This document shows positions 32,310 through 41,337 of a DNA stretch of 64,000 bases, piece after piece. Made by a program: the position numbers and the translations under genes. Source of the DNA: Alistipes sp. (GTDB taxonomy: Bacteria; Bacteroidota; Bacteroidia; Bacteroidales; Rikenellaceae); NCBI GenBank assembly GCA_017504265.1, contig JAFVRN010000006.1, positions 27,403 through 91,402 on the forward strand. The letters are read 5' to 3'. Under the pieces are notes generated by a model. That model saw only the letters and a list, made by a program, of their open reading frames with translations. It had not been told where the DNA came from and made no database searches. Numbering within the stretch: position 1 is the stretch's first letter; every line of letters begins with the position of its first letter.

Positions 32310-35300
32310 TTACTCTGCAACAACAGTCCAAATACCGTTCTCCTCTACAACCTTGTAACCAGCTGCAACCTTAATAAGACCCTCCCAAGTTAGTGGGTTT
32401 GCAGAGAAATTACCGCCAGAGATTGTAGCAGATGGATTCTTTGATGCATCACCCAAGTTGTTCTGGATATCAACAATTGCCTTTACTGCGTTGAAAGTAC
32501 CACCCTGAACCTGAATGTTAGCACCTGTATCAGCAAGAAGCAAACCACGAGCAGCAGTAGCAAGAGTATTCTCACCGAAGTTGTCATTTGAGAATGTACC
32601 ACCCTTGATGATAAGTGTACCACCAGAGTTTAGAACACCGGCACACCAAGGGCCGTGTGATGTACCCTGATTGTAAGCCTCCTCTGCTGTAATGCACTCA
32701 GTTGAGTAAGTGCCGCTATTAACAGTCACTGTACCGCCACCATTTACAGAGATAGCCATAGAGTTATAAGGAGCAGTGTACATACCCTTCTGCTCAACCT
32801 TAACATTGGTCAACTCGATGATACCACCAGCAGACTCAATACCACCACCATACTGTGAGTAAATCTCAGTATCATTAACAGTAACAGTAGTACCAGACAA
32901 AGCCTTTACATTTAGGCCATTACCACGATAGTTATATAGTTTTACACCCTCCAAAGTTACATTTGCAGTACCCTCTGTACGAAGTGTACCATAAGCACCA
33001 GAAGAGTAGTTGCCCGCTGCTACCATAGTACCATTCTTGATGGTTACTACAGATGAGCCGTTAACCTTGAAGTTACGATTATTGGTATTTGCACCATTAG
33101 AAACTGTAAATGTATTGCCATTCAAGTCAATAGTGATATTCTTATCTGTAATAATAACACCATCCTCCTGCTCTACATCTGCAACAAATAGAACTGTATC
33201 GCCATTCTGCGCTGCATTAACAGCCTCCTGCAATGAAGTGTACTCTGTCTCACCAATCTTAGCAACTGAGCGAACAACAGTCCATACGCCGTTTTCTAAT
33301 ACAACATCGTAGCCCTCAGGAACATTGTTCGTTAGAACCTCGCCCTTAACAGCCGAATCTGCGATAGATGCCTTCACAGGCCACTCTGTTGAGCCGGCAG
33401 TTACAGAGAGATATACATCGCCATAAAGCTCAGCACCCTCCTCGACAACAATCTTACCGCTATTTGCGTTCGCGTTTGGATCCTGAAGCCATACAGACTT
33501 ATTCTCACCCACAATCTTCGCACCTGCATTGATGTAAAGCTCGTTGGTCGCCTCTACACCATTGAGGAACTGACGAACAGCACGATATACTGACTTAACC
33601 ACAGCACCGTCATTGATGTAGGTTATGGCACTTGTGCCCTTACCGTTTGTAAGGTTGTCGATACCATAAGCCATATCGGTACCACCGAGGTGCTCGATAG
33701 TAACATTCTCAACAACAAGATTACCACCAGGATTGTTAGAGATAACTGATGAGTATGCATTCCAGCCACGGTTGTTCTCAGCCTTAAGGGTGATTCTACC
33801 ATTCTTAACTGTTAGGTTACCCTTGTTGGTGATAAGACCGAAGCTACCAGTGATAGTATCAGTACCCTCAACAGTCTTGCCATTAAGGTCAAGAGTCAAA
33901 GTCTTGCCAGTATCAACTGTCGCACCTACAGTGCAGTCGAAGCTATGCAAAACCGTAATTGTTGCATTATTCTCAGCAGCTGCGATAGCCTCTGCGATAT
34001 TGTAGTAGTATGCACCATTTACATTTGCAACAACATACTTGGTGTTATCAGTATTGTTCTTCTCCTCAAGTGCTGTGCCAGTACCAAGGTTGAATGCGAG
34101 AGCGTTGTCACCATTGAATGTGTTGCCCTCTGCGTATACTGACGAGTTTTGCTTCTGTAATACCCAAATACATGCACCATAGATATCTCTAATTGGATAC
34201 AAAGATGTAAGTGTAGCGTTCTTAACAACGATGGTGTTATTTGCACCGCGTACATTAATCACATTTGCACCATTGTATGTACCACCGTTAATAGTTACAT
34301 TGTGGTTTGAACCACCTGTTACATTTACAGCGTACGCATAGTCGTTTCCAGATGGGTGGCTAAAGTTTACTGAACAGTTGTTAAGGGTAAGCTCTACTCC
34401 TGTTAGGATATCGATGCTAATACCACGAATATCGTTAGTGCCTACACGCTCAGTTGTAACATCGATGTTAAGGTCGTTAACTACAATATTTGCATTATCA
34501 ACTGTTGCGCGGATAGCACGAGCTGCAGAAGATGTAAGAGTTTTGTTAGCACCGTTGATTACAATAGGATTTGCAGTAGTTACCAAAAGAGGCTCTGAAA
34601 TCTCAATATTCTCGCCCAATGTGAGCTCGCCACCATTTGCAAACAAATCAGCAAGAAGCTGGGAAGTAGTCTTTATAGTACCACCAGCAATCACATTGTC
34701 TGTTGCAATATCGCCACCGTTTACATTTGTCGTACCCCCGGTGTTATCGATAAGTGATACGTTACCGGTTGTGTTCTCGTTCTCAAAAGTACCACCCTCG
34801 ATATTCACAGTACCGTTATTGTCGATAAGAGCACCTGTACTATCGCTTGAAAGAACAACGTTACCCTCGCCGGTGAATGTAAGAGTGCTATCATCCGCTA
34901 CGGTAATAAGAGCCGTGTTGCCGGTATTCTTAGCAGTGATAGTGTAGCCGTTAAGGTCGATAACGGTCTCAACAGCAGCAGGTGTAGCAGCAAATCTTAC
35001 GGCTGTAGTACCTGCACCGCTGTTTGTAAGAGTGATAAGGTTAATCACCTTATACAGTCCACCGGCTGCTACGGCAGCATTAAACTCAGCCTGGCTGCTG
35101 ATAGTACCCCAGTTCTCCTGGTTCTCCTGATTCTCGCCGAAGTTGTCGTCGATATCGATGCTGATCTTGTTACCCTCGGTAAGAACGTTACCCTTGATAG
35201 TTGTAAGGAAGTTACGCTTAACAGGGATAGGTGTGTTGAAGGTGTTCTTCTTGATTGTTGTGCCGTTTGCCTCCTTAACGTCGAGCGTGAAGTTTACAAC

Positions 35301-36098
35301 GTCGTCCTGATCGGCAGCGAAGAAGTAGTCTACAAAGAGGGTCTTGTTATTAATAGTATCGGCATCACCCTCGTTGTATCCTGCGATAGTGAATGTGTGC
35401 TGAACGTTTGACAACTCTGCATCGCCGGCCTTCTGAGCGAAAGCATCGAACGAAGTGCGGTGCTTTGTAGTGTAGGTAGCCACAGCCTGGGCAGGAACAA
35501 CACCGTCGAAGAGCTCTGCGATATCGGTAGTTACCACACGCAATTTAGCAAAAGGACGTGTAAGCTTGATGGTGATGTTCTGCGCAGCATTGAAATTATT
35601 AGCATTGTAAACACCGGTATAGGCATCGCGAGTCTCGTCCATAGCCTCCCAAGCGATGATGCTGTTGTTAAGGGTGATGTTGCGCAAGTCAGCACCAATA
35701 GCATAGTGCAAGTCGTCACACTTAACATCCTCGGTTAGGGGCTGATTCGCATCAACGATATCTGCCCAAACAACGAACTTGTAGTTGCGGTTAGGAACAA
35801 GACGAAGGTCGAAAGCAACGCTCGTATTCTCGCTATACTTGTACTTGATAGCCTTTGACGCAGTACCATTCTCGTTGAATACCTGCAAAGCATAACGAAG
35901 AGTGTAGTCTGGAGAATCAACTACCCCGTTGTCGATTGCGCCCTCTGCGCTGTTGGCACGAGTGCCCACTGCGTCGGCCAAATCGACTGTAACTGTTACG
36001 GGCACCTCGCCATTGACTGTAACGTCAAAGCCTTCGGGCTCCGTCTGGCAGGCTGCCAAACCAAAGACAACCAAAGCCAAAGCTAAAAGTTTTTTCAT
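32310..36098 (-). CDS. Giant beta-helix-like surface lipoprotein with DUF6562-like N-terminus
   Basis: 1262 residues; lipobox (GLAACQTE, Cys about 17). The first 320 residues match the fimbrillin-related/DUF6562 pattern (VTVTVDLADAVGTR, a YKFVVWADI strand, KLTRPFAKLRVVTTDI, VKRNFLTTIKGNV). From about 330 onward the protein is a long array of short strands rich in Asn, Gly, Thr and Val (for example TVNDTEIY, NVTINGGTYNG, LVVENVTIEHLG), as expected for a right-handed parallel beta-helix. Two or three similar 'GY-VV-ENG-WTVV' elements end the repeat blocks (near residues 970 and 1255). No lyase catalytic residues can be named, so an adhesin or structural role is as likely as an enzyme. Long 5' leader. 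Confidence 0.75.
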   Translation of the reverse strand: MKKLLALALVVFGLAACQTEPEGFDVTVNGEVPVTVTVDLADAVGTRANSAEGAIDNGVVDSPDYTLRYALQVFNENGTASKAIKYKYSENTSVAFDLRLVPNRNYKFVVWADIVDANQPLTEDVKCDDLHYAIGADLRNITLNNSIIAWEAMDETRDAYTGVYNANNFNAAQNITIKLTRPFAKLRVVTTDIAELFDGVVPAQAVATYTTKHRTSFDAFAQKAGDAELSNVQHTFTIAGYNEGDADTINNKTLFVDYFFAADQDDVVNFTLDVKEANGTTIKKNTFNTPIPVKRNFLTTIKGNVLTEGNKISIDIDDNFGENQENQENWGTISSQAEFNAAVAAGGLYKVINLITLTNSGAGTTAVRFAATPAAVETVIDLNGYTITAKNTGNTALITVADDSTLTFTGEGNVVLSSDSTGALIDNNGTVNIEGGTFENENTTGNVSLIDNTGGTTNVNGGDIATDNVIAGGTIKTTSQLLADLFANGGELTLGENIEISEPLLVTTANPIVINGANKTLTSSAARAIRATVDNANIVVNDLNIDVTTERVGTNDIRGISIDILTGVELTLNNCSVNFSHPSGNDYAYAVNVTGGSNHNVTINGGTYNGANVINVRGANNTIVVKNATLTSLYPIRDIYGACIWVLQKQNSSVYAEGNTFNGDNALAFNLGTGTALEEKNNTDNTKYVVANVNGAYYYNIAEAIAAAENNATITVLHSFDCTVGATVDTGKTLTLDLNGKTVEGTDTITGSFGLITNKGNLTVKNGRITLKAENNRGWNAYSSVISNNPGGNLVVENVTIEHLGGTDMAYGIDNLTNGKGTSAITYINDGAVVKSVYRAVRQFLNGVEATNELYINAGAKIVGENKSVWLQDPNANANSGKIVVEEGAELYGDVYLSVTAGSTEWPVKASIADSAVKGEVLTNNVPEGYDVVLENGVWTVVRSVAKIGETEYTSLQEAVNAAQNGDTVLFVADVEQEDGVIITDKNITIDLNGNTFTVSNGANTNNRNFKVNGSSVVTIKNGTMVAAGNYSSGAYGTLRTEGTANVTLEGVKLYNYRGNGLNVKALSGTTVTVNDTEIYSQYGGGIESAGGIIELTNVKVEQKGMYTAPYNSMAISVNGGGTVTVNSGTYSTECITAEEAYNQGTSHGPWCAGVLNSGGTLIIKGGTFSNDNFGENTLATAARGLLLADTGANIQVQGGTFNAVKAIVDIQNNLGDASKNPSATISGGNFSANPLTWEGLIKVAAGYKVVEENGIWTVVAE

Positions 36099-36387
36099 AG
36101 AAATTTTGATTAAGTTAATTGTGTAAAATGTGAATTAGTATTCTATTGCGTAGAAATACGAAAAGGCGTTGCTCGGGACATCGACGATGTAGGGCAACAC
36201 CAAATCATCCGCCAATGGGTGGCGGAGTGTGACAGCTTTTATGTGTATGGATTATGCGTGCGTGCGCGTAACTATCTGAGTGAGAAGGTGTTAAAATCCC
36301 CCCCCTATGCAAAATAGCTCGTAAGAGCCTATGTATGTGCTTATTTGCAGCATATTACGGATAGTTCGGCAATTAGCTATAACGACA
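36099..36387 (-). promoter_or_regulatory. Long structured 5' leader of the beta-helix gene
   Basis: About 285 bases separate the predicted promoter (36388-36418) from the ATG at 36098. On the minus strand the leader contains the hairpin CCGCC/GGCGG and a nested one, GTTGC...GCAAC enclosing ACATC/GATGT, plus a homopolymer of eight C (36298-36305 on the plus strand). A leader of this size suggests post-transcriptional control; no known riboswitch class is recognised. Confidence 0.4.
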
Positions 36388-36418
36388 CAAAATTACGAAT
36401 TTGTTGATAATTATGCAA
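36388..36418 (-). promoter_or_regulatory. Promoter of the beta-helix gene
   Basis: Minus-strand TAATTTTG (36388-36395) and TTG (36416-36418) are 20 bases apart, a full match to the Bacteroidetes consensus. Confidence 0.6.
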
Positions 36419-36626
36419 CTTTTATTGAAGGTAATTTGCATATTTTTTTACATTTGGACTATTTGCAACATTTGGTATTAGCGTTGCGTATTCGACCTCA
36501 CAACAAGAGAAGCTGTCTAACAAGGCTCTTTTGGCATCTGCCTTGTCTGAAAAAAACTCATTTACGCTAAGTAAACTCCGCTTTTCCAGCCTGCCAGCTC
36601 TTGTTGTACAACTTATAAAATAAGGA
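36419..36626. other. Intergenic stretch with no supported gene
   Basis: Open frames of 75-79 codons exist on both strands but have no signal, no family and overlap each other. The palindrome GTTGTACAAC lies at about 36603-36612. Confidence 0.4.
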
Positions 36627-36651
36627 GCGTGTCCAAACTTGTTGGACACGC
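36627..36651 (-). terminator. Terminator of the wza-wzc-HAD operon
   Basis: GCGTGTCCAA (36627-36636) and TTGGACACGC (36642-36651) make a perfect 10-bp stem with a 5-base loop; on the minus strand it is followed by a T-rich tail. It lies 32 bases beyond the HAD stop codon. Confidence 0.75.
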
Positions 36652-36682
36652 CCTATGATATGGTTATATGATGACTTTATCT

Positions 36683-37075
36683 CTATAACACTCCGTCGTA
36701 TTCGAGTTGCGCACGTACCTTGGTCCAATTAACCATTGGTCGGCGTGCTCCATCGACAAACATAATGGGACAACCTAAGGCTGAATCGTCGATATATATA
36801 TCGGCGAATACTTTGACCGAGTCTGTCCAATCCTTCTGCTCGGGGTTGCGGTTTACGCCCCACAGCTCGATTTTACGCTCCTTGAACCAGCGGGTAGCAG
36901 CATCGAGCTTCGACCCCGAACGCATAGTAAATAGGATAAGTCGGTGGCCCTTGGCTCTTAGCTCTCGTAGTACATCTACGGCACCTTCTACATCCATACC
37001 TACCTCGGGGTAGTCGTGTTCGACACACGTGCCGTCGAAGTCTACGGCGATGATGAGTGAATTATCCTTGCCCAT
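36683..37075 (-). CDS. Small HAD-superfamily hydrolase, capless
   Basis: 130 residues, far shorter than capped HAD phosphatases. Motif I AVDFDGTCVEHD (about residues 10-21) has both catalytic Asp residues; motif II is the Thr in ILFTMRSG; a late DIYIDDSALG gives the acidic motif. This matches the family of small, cap-free HAD proteins known from Bacteroides, which act on small phosphates in vitro. It starts 8 bases after the tyrosine-kinase stop, so it belongs to the polysaccharide-export operon; a role there (for example on a sugar phosphate) is inference. Confidence 0.8.
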   Translation of the reverse strand: MGKDNSLIIAVDFDGTCVEHDYPEVGMDVEGAVDVLRELRAKGHRLILFTMRSGSKLDAATRWFKERKIELWGVNRNPEQKDWTDSVKVFADIYIDDSALGCPIMFVDGARRPMVNWTKVRAQLEYDGVL

Positions 37076-37083
37076 TATTCTTG

Positions 37084-39492
37084 CTAATTATCTTTTGAAA
37101 ACAGTGCTTTAATACTCTCCCAGCGGCGTTGCCATGGTGTCTGCTCCTCCATATCGGAATAGCCGTAGCCGTAGCCATAACCGTAGCCATATGAACTCTT
37201 ACGCTGAGTAACACCATTGAGGACGATACTCATATCGTGGAACTTCTTATCTACGTATAGCTGCTCGATATCCGGAAGCTGGCGACGATCGAGGTTGCCC
37301 TGACGTATGACATATACGGTGAGGTCTACCAGACGATCGATAATCATAGCATCGGCAACAGCCATAGCCGGTGTGCTGTCGATGATGATATAGTCGTAAC
37401 GCTGGCGTAGCTCCGTAAAGAGCTGCTCAACGCGGTTAGACATAAGCATCTCGGCAGGGTTAGGTGGCTGAGGGCCTGCGTATATCATATCGAGGTTGTC
37501 GTGGAGAGTGCTCTTCGATATCAATGCATCGACAGAGGAAATCTTATCCGATATGTACGATGTAAAGCCACGACGGTCGTTGCGGTGTCCAAGCTGCTTG
37601 GAGAGTGTGCGACGACGTAGGTCGAGGTCCATAAGCAGCACCTTCTTGCCCGAGATAGCCAACGTAACGGCCATATTGGTAGATACGAAGGTCTTGCCGC
37701 TGTGCGGTATGGATGATGTGAACATAAGCACCTGCAACTTCTTGTCCACCGACATAAAGCTCATATTGGTTCTAAGGATGCGGAATGCCTCTGAGATAGG
37801 GTCACGTCCCTCCTCCTTAACAGCAATGCCATTCTCGGCCTTGCCCGTAAAGCGTGGTATATCGCCAAGGAATGGTACGCTGATGATCTTCTCTATCTCG
37901 CGGCGTGAACGCACCTTGGTGTTGAGTACCTCGTTCAGGTAGAGTATGACATAGGGTATGACAGCACCAAAGAAGAGAGCAATGAGGTATATCAACATCC
38001 TGTTGGGGCTGATAGGGCGGTTGCTGCCGTAGGCGTGGTCGATAACACGAGCGTTACTCTCGGCCGTAGCTCCCGTCAAGGCATTCTCCTCGAGCTTGGT
38101 GAGAAGATATATGTATAGCTCCTCCTTAACCTTCTGCTGGCGGGCAAACGTAAGCATCTCCTTCTCTACCGACGGCGAGTTGCTCATGCGTGAGTTGGCT
38201 GCGAGCTGCTCGCGGTTAAGATGCTCAATCTGCAGTTTAAGACCCTCGATATGTGACTCCAATGAGGTGATGATAGAGCCTCTGAGTGATGCTATGTCGG
38301 CTGCCATATTGATAACCACAGGGTTGCTCCCGGAAGCCTCGCTCTTCAAGCGACGATAGCTCATCAACGTGCTGTTGTACGAGTCGATTTGTGAGGCGAG
38401 TGCCGCCGACACACCGCTGAGCGATACCGTAGAGGCAGGTATCAGACCCTCGCCCGAACGATCGTTGCGCACATAGTCTAAGATGTAGTTGGCCATCTCG
38501 ATATTGGCCTCCAACGACAGCTCCTCCTGATTGAGGCGTATAATCTCGTTGGCACTGAGCGTAGCCTCGGTTTCGGGGTTGTAGATATTGTTGTCCTGCT
38601 TGTATGTGGCAATCTGCTCATCGGCCAAGCGTAGCTCCTCGCCAAGTGATTGGAGACGCTCGATGATAAACTTATTGGTCAGATCCGAGATGGCACGTTT
38701 GTCGTTGATGGCATCGTTGTCGTAGGCGACGATTATGCCGTTTATGACATCCTCGGCACGCTTAGGTACCTCGTTGTTCATCGTCATGGTGATTATCGAC
38801 GACTGCTTGCTGGCAATATTGCAGTTTACGGCACGACGATACATCTCGGTGACCTCGTTCAGCGGCATCTTGGTAACGGTAATATCCTTGTCGATATACT
38901 GCTCGGCAAATGGTGTGGGAATGAGGGCTATGTCACCGAGAGGTGTCGCTAACGTATCGCTGAGTGATGCTGTTGTCGAGAATAGCTCATTGTCGGGTAG
39001 AAACTCAAAAATCTTTACCGTACCATCCTCGTTTATGCGATACTTGAATTCGCCATCGTCTGAGTCACTTGCTGTCAGAAACTTTACCAAAATAGGCTCC
39101 TGTCCGTATAGATCGTAGGTGCGTATTTTGATGGTCGTGGTATAGCGTGTCGTAAGGTCGAATTCCTTGACAACCTGCTCGGAGAGGTGACGTGACTTGA
39201 AGATATATAGCTCGTTATCAACCGATTTACGACCTATGCCACCCATAATATCGCTGAATGCGGTAAGCTCCGCGCCGCCACCCTTACGGGTATCCTTAAC
39301 CAGCACAGTCGCCGTGCGCTGATAGATAGGTGGCGTACGGTGAATGTAGAAGGCGGCAAGCAGGTAGCAAAGCGTGATGGATAGTGCGAACCAGTACCAG
39401 TTGGATAGCACCATTCGCAGCACATCATAGAAGGTTATTCTTTGCAACTTATTTTTGTCTTGCTGTTCGGGAGTAACAGTATTTGCTGCCAT
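37084..39492 (-). CDS. Wzc-like polysaccharide co-polymerase and tyrosine autokinase
   Basis: 802 residues. Two membrane helices (about 30-52 and 500-522) flank a periplasmic Wzz/coiled-coil region with the GNVR-type SVEKEMLTFARQQ and NPNRMLIYLIAL motifs. The cytoplasmic kinase has Walker A PHSGKTFVSTN, Walker A' LLMDLDLRRR and Walker B YIIIDSTPAM. The C-terminus carries the Tyr cluster YGYGYGYGYGYSD, the autophosphorylation tail typical of this family. It controls chain length and export of capsule or exopolysaccharide together with the Wza-like protein encoded just upstream. No dephosphorylating Wzb-type gene is next to it. Confidence 0.93.
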   Translation of the reverse strand: MAANTVTPEQQDKNKLQRITFYDVLRMVLSNWYWFALSITLCYLLAAFYIHRTPPIYQRTATVLVKDTRKGGGAELTAFSDIMGGIGRKSVDNELYIFKSRHLSEQVVKEFDLTTRYTTTIKIRTYDLYGQEPILVKFLTASDSDDGEFKYRINEDGTVKIFEFLPDNELFSTTASLSDTLATPLGDIALIPTPFAEQYIDKDITVTKMPLNEVTEMYRRAVNCNIASKQSSIITMTMNNEVPKRAEDVINGIIVAYDNDAINDKRAISDLTNKFIIERLQSLGEELRLADEQIATYKQDNNIYNPETEATLSANEIIRLNQEELSLEANIEMANYILDYVRNDRSGEGLIPASTVSLSGVSAALASQIDSYNSTLMSYRRLKSEASGSNPVVINMAADIASLRGSIITSLESHIEGLKLQIEHLNREQLAANSRMSNSPSVEKEMLTFARQQKVKEELYIYLLTKLEENALTGATAESNARVIDHAYGSNRPISPNRMLIYLIALFFGAVIPYVILYLNEVLNTKVRSRREIEKIISVPFLGDIPRFTGKAENGIAVKEEGRDPISEAFRILRTNMSFMSVDKKLQVLMFTSSIPHSGKTFVSTNMAVTLAISGKKVLLMDLDLRRRTLSKQLGHRNDRRGFTSYISDKISSVDALISKSTLHDNLDMIYAGPQPPNPAEMLMSNRVEQLFTELRQRYDYIIIDSTPAMAVADAMIIDRLVDLTVYVIRQGNLDRRQLPDIEQLYVDKKFHDMSIVLNGVTQRKSSYGYGYGYGYGYSDMEEQTPWQRRWESIKALFSKDN

Positions 39493-39516
39493 AGCTTATC
39501 TCTCTCTTTTCGTTTA

Positions 39517-40320
39517 TTACTTTGTTACGGTGAAAATGGTGATTGCCAACGTAGCCAACGAAATGGCTGTGCTGGTAAGTGATATCCAGAACGAGCGGTT
39601 TTGGTTGATCTCGGATGTGGCTGCTCGGTACTTGTTGGGACTTACAATCACTATGTCGTTCTGTTCAAGATAGTAACATGGCGAGTTGAATATCTCTGCT
39701 GAACGTAGGTCAAGTTTGGTGATAATACGCTTGCCATCCTTCTCGCGTATGACGGCTACATTCTCACGATCGCCATAGATGGTCAAATCCTTTGCCATGG
39801 CCAGAGCGTCGAAAATGGTAATCTTGTCCCTCTGAATTGAGAAGTGTCCGGGGGCGCTAACCTCGCCGATGACCGATATCGAGAGGTGTGAGAAGCTGAC
39901 ATTTACCTTAGGGTCGGCAATATATCCGCCATCGATAATGAGCTTGGTAATCTTCGATGCAAGCTGCTCACGTGTAAGACCTGCACATTCGATACGACCA
40001 AGTATAGGCATATCGATGTAGCCATCCTCGCCTACGGTATACGACTGCAAGTTGTTTGTAGTGGTAGAGCTCGATGCTGTACTCAAACCGCTGATGCTGC
40101 TATATCCCGTAGATGTGTTGAACGGTGCTGCCAACTCGGGATCAGTGCTGTTTACTACGATGGTAATCTGGTCGAGTGGCTTGATGCGTATGATGTAGTT
40201 ATCGGGAATCTCGATCTCCGAGCCGTCTGTAACATCTTGCAAGTATAGTACTCGCTCTTGGGCGTTACAACTTGCCAGGATTACGGCAATAAACATTAAT
40301 AACAACTTGTAATACTTCAT
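39517..40320 (-). CDS. Wza-like polysaccharide export lipoprotein
   Basis: 267 residues from the ATG at 40320 (MKYYKLLLMFI); the longer frame to 40416 adds no signal and is not used. Lipobox ILASCNAQ (Cys about 16). A Poly_export domain follows (VGEDGYIDMPILGRIECAGLTREQLA near residues 105-130) and SLBB-type strands (SVIGEVSAPGHFSIQRDKITIFDALA near 175). A C-terminal hydrophobic stretch (about 240-262) may anchor it in a membrane. It pairs with the Wzc-like kinase 24 bases downstream. Confidence 0.9.
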   Translation of the reverse strand: MKYYKLLLMFIAVILASCNAQERVLYLQDVTDGSEIEIPDNYIIRIKPLDQITIVVNSTDPELAAPFNTSTGYSSISGLSTASSSTTTNNLQSYTVGEDGYIDMPILGRIECAGLTREQLASKITKLIIDGGYIADPKVNVSFSHLSISVIGEVSAPGHFSIQRDKITIFDALAMAKDLTIYGDRENVAVIREKDGKRIITKLDLRSAEIFNSPCYYLEQNDIVIVSPNKYRAATSEINQNRSFWISLTSTAISLATLAITIFTVTK

Positions 40321-40405
40321 ATTGCGATTGTTTTTAATTGTCAAATATAACCTCGAAGCACGCTTCGTTTCTGCTATCTCTGTCTGCGAATTATAAATTC
40401 GGATG

Positions 40406-40413
40406 CAAAAGTA
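40406..40413 (-). promoter_or_regulatory. -7 box upstream of the polysaccharide-export operon
   Basis: Minus-strand TACTTTTG fits TAnnTTTG, 86 bases before the wza ATG. No TTG is found at the standard distance. Confidence 0.4.
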
Positions 40414-40560
40414 CAACTTTTTTTGAGATAAAGAGAATAACGAGGCTCTTTATTTCAAAAACAGACTAAAACTTTGTTTTATTGCCCACTTCCAACACTA
40501 TCTTCCTGCATAATTCGGGCCGATGCGAAACTTTGCGCTCAAAGATGCCCGATGAACAAA

Positions 40561-41337
40561 CTAATTATTGTCAAGCCACTCCAAAAAATCGGATGTGCGG
40601 CTGCGACTTACAACCACGTCGTCCTCGGCCTTCGGGTTTAATTGTAGTTTTAGGCGTGTGCCAAGATGTTTCGATATGTTTTCGATTGAGTTTATCGATA
40701 CGATGCAGCTGCGTGATATACGGAAGAACAGCTTCGGATCGAGCATCTCCTGTACCGTGTCCAGCGAGTAGTCGAGTAGACGTCGCGCTCCGTTGCGACA
40801 TACGGCATAAGTGCTCTTATCCTCTGAAAAACAGTAGGCTATGTCATCCACCGGAATTATCACAATCTTCTCGCCGGCTTTAACTATGAAGCGTTTTTTA
40901 TACTCCTTATCGGGGTTGTTTCCGGCACGCGATACGATGTCGAGCAGTGCCTCGATGTTTGGCTCATGTCGGCTCTCGATGCGCTCCTTGCAACGCTCCC
41001 ATGCGTGGCACAAATCATCCTCCATAATAGGCTTTAAGAGGTAGTCCAGACTGTTTATTTTGAAGGCGTTGATGGCATAGTTGTCATAGGCAGTGGTGAT
41101 GATAACCTGTGCCGAGATTTTAAGACGCTCGAAAATCTCGAAACATATTCCATCCGAGAGTTCCACATCCATAAATATCACGTCTGCACCATCGGGATTC
41201 TCTTCAAACCACTTTATGGTCGAGTGTACCGAGGTGAGAGTCATTACTATACGGCTGTCAGGGCAACACTTATCAATAAGTTTCTTGAGTGTTATTTGTG
41301 CAGGGATCTCATCCTCTACAATTAGCACTTTAATCAT
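40561..41337 (-). CDS. LytTR-family response regulator
   Basis: 258 residues: receiver domain (1-120) with acidic residues at 9-10, phospho-acceptor Asp57 in VIFMDVELSDG, the Thr of ITTAYD, and Lys103 in YLLKPI; then a LytTR DNA-binding domain (about 150-255, with FIVKAGEKIVIIPVDDI, FRISRSCIVSINSIE and a SRSRTSDFLEWL ending). It starts inside the stop codon of the histidine-kinase gene (4-base overlap), so the two are co-translated. Target genes are unknown. Confidence 0.93.
   Translation of the reverse strand: MIKVLIVEDEIPAQITLKKLIDKCCPDSRIVMTLTSVHSTIKWFEENPDGADVIFMDVELSDGICFEIFERLKISAQVIITTAYDNYAINAFKINSLDYLLKPIMEDDLCHAWERCKERIESRHEPNIEALLDIVSRAGNNPDKEYKKRFIVKAGEKIVIIPVDDIAYCFSEDKSTYAVCRNGARRLLDYSLDTVQEMLDPKLFFRISRSCIVSINSIENISKHLGTRLKLQLNPKAEDDVVVSRSRTSDFLEWLDNN

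Noticed and set aside
36422-36649. 75-codon minus-strand frame between the beta-helix and HAD genes
   Set aside because: It overlaps the terminator hairpin at 36627-36651, has no promoter and no family. A dispersed repeat is possible but not shown.
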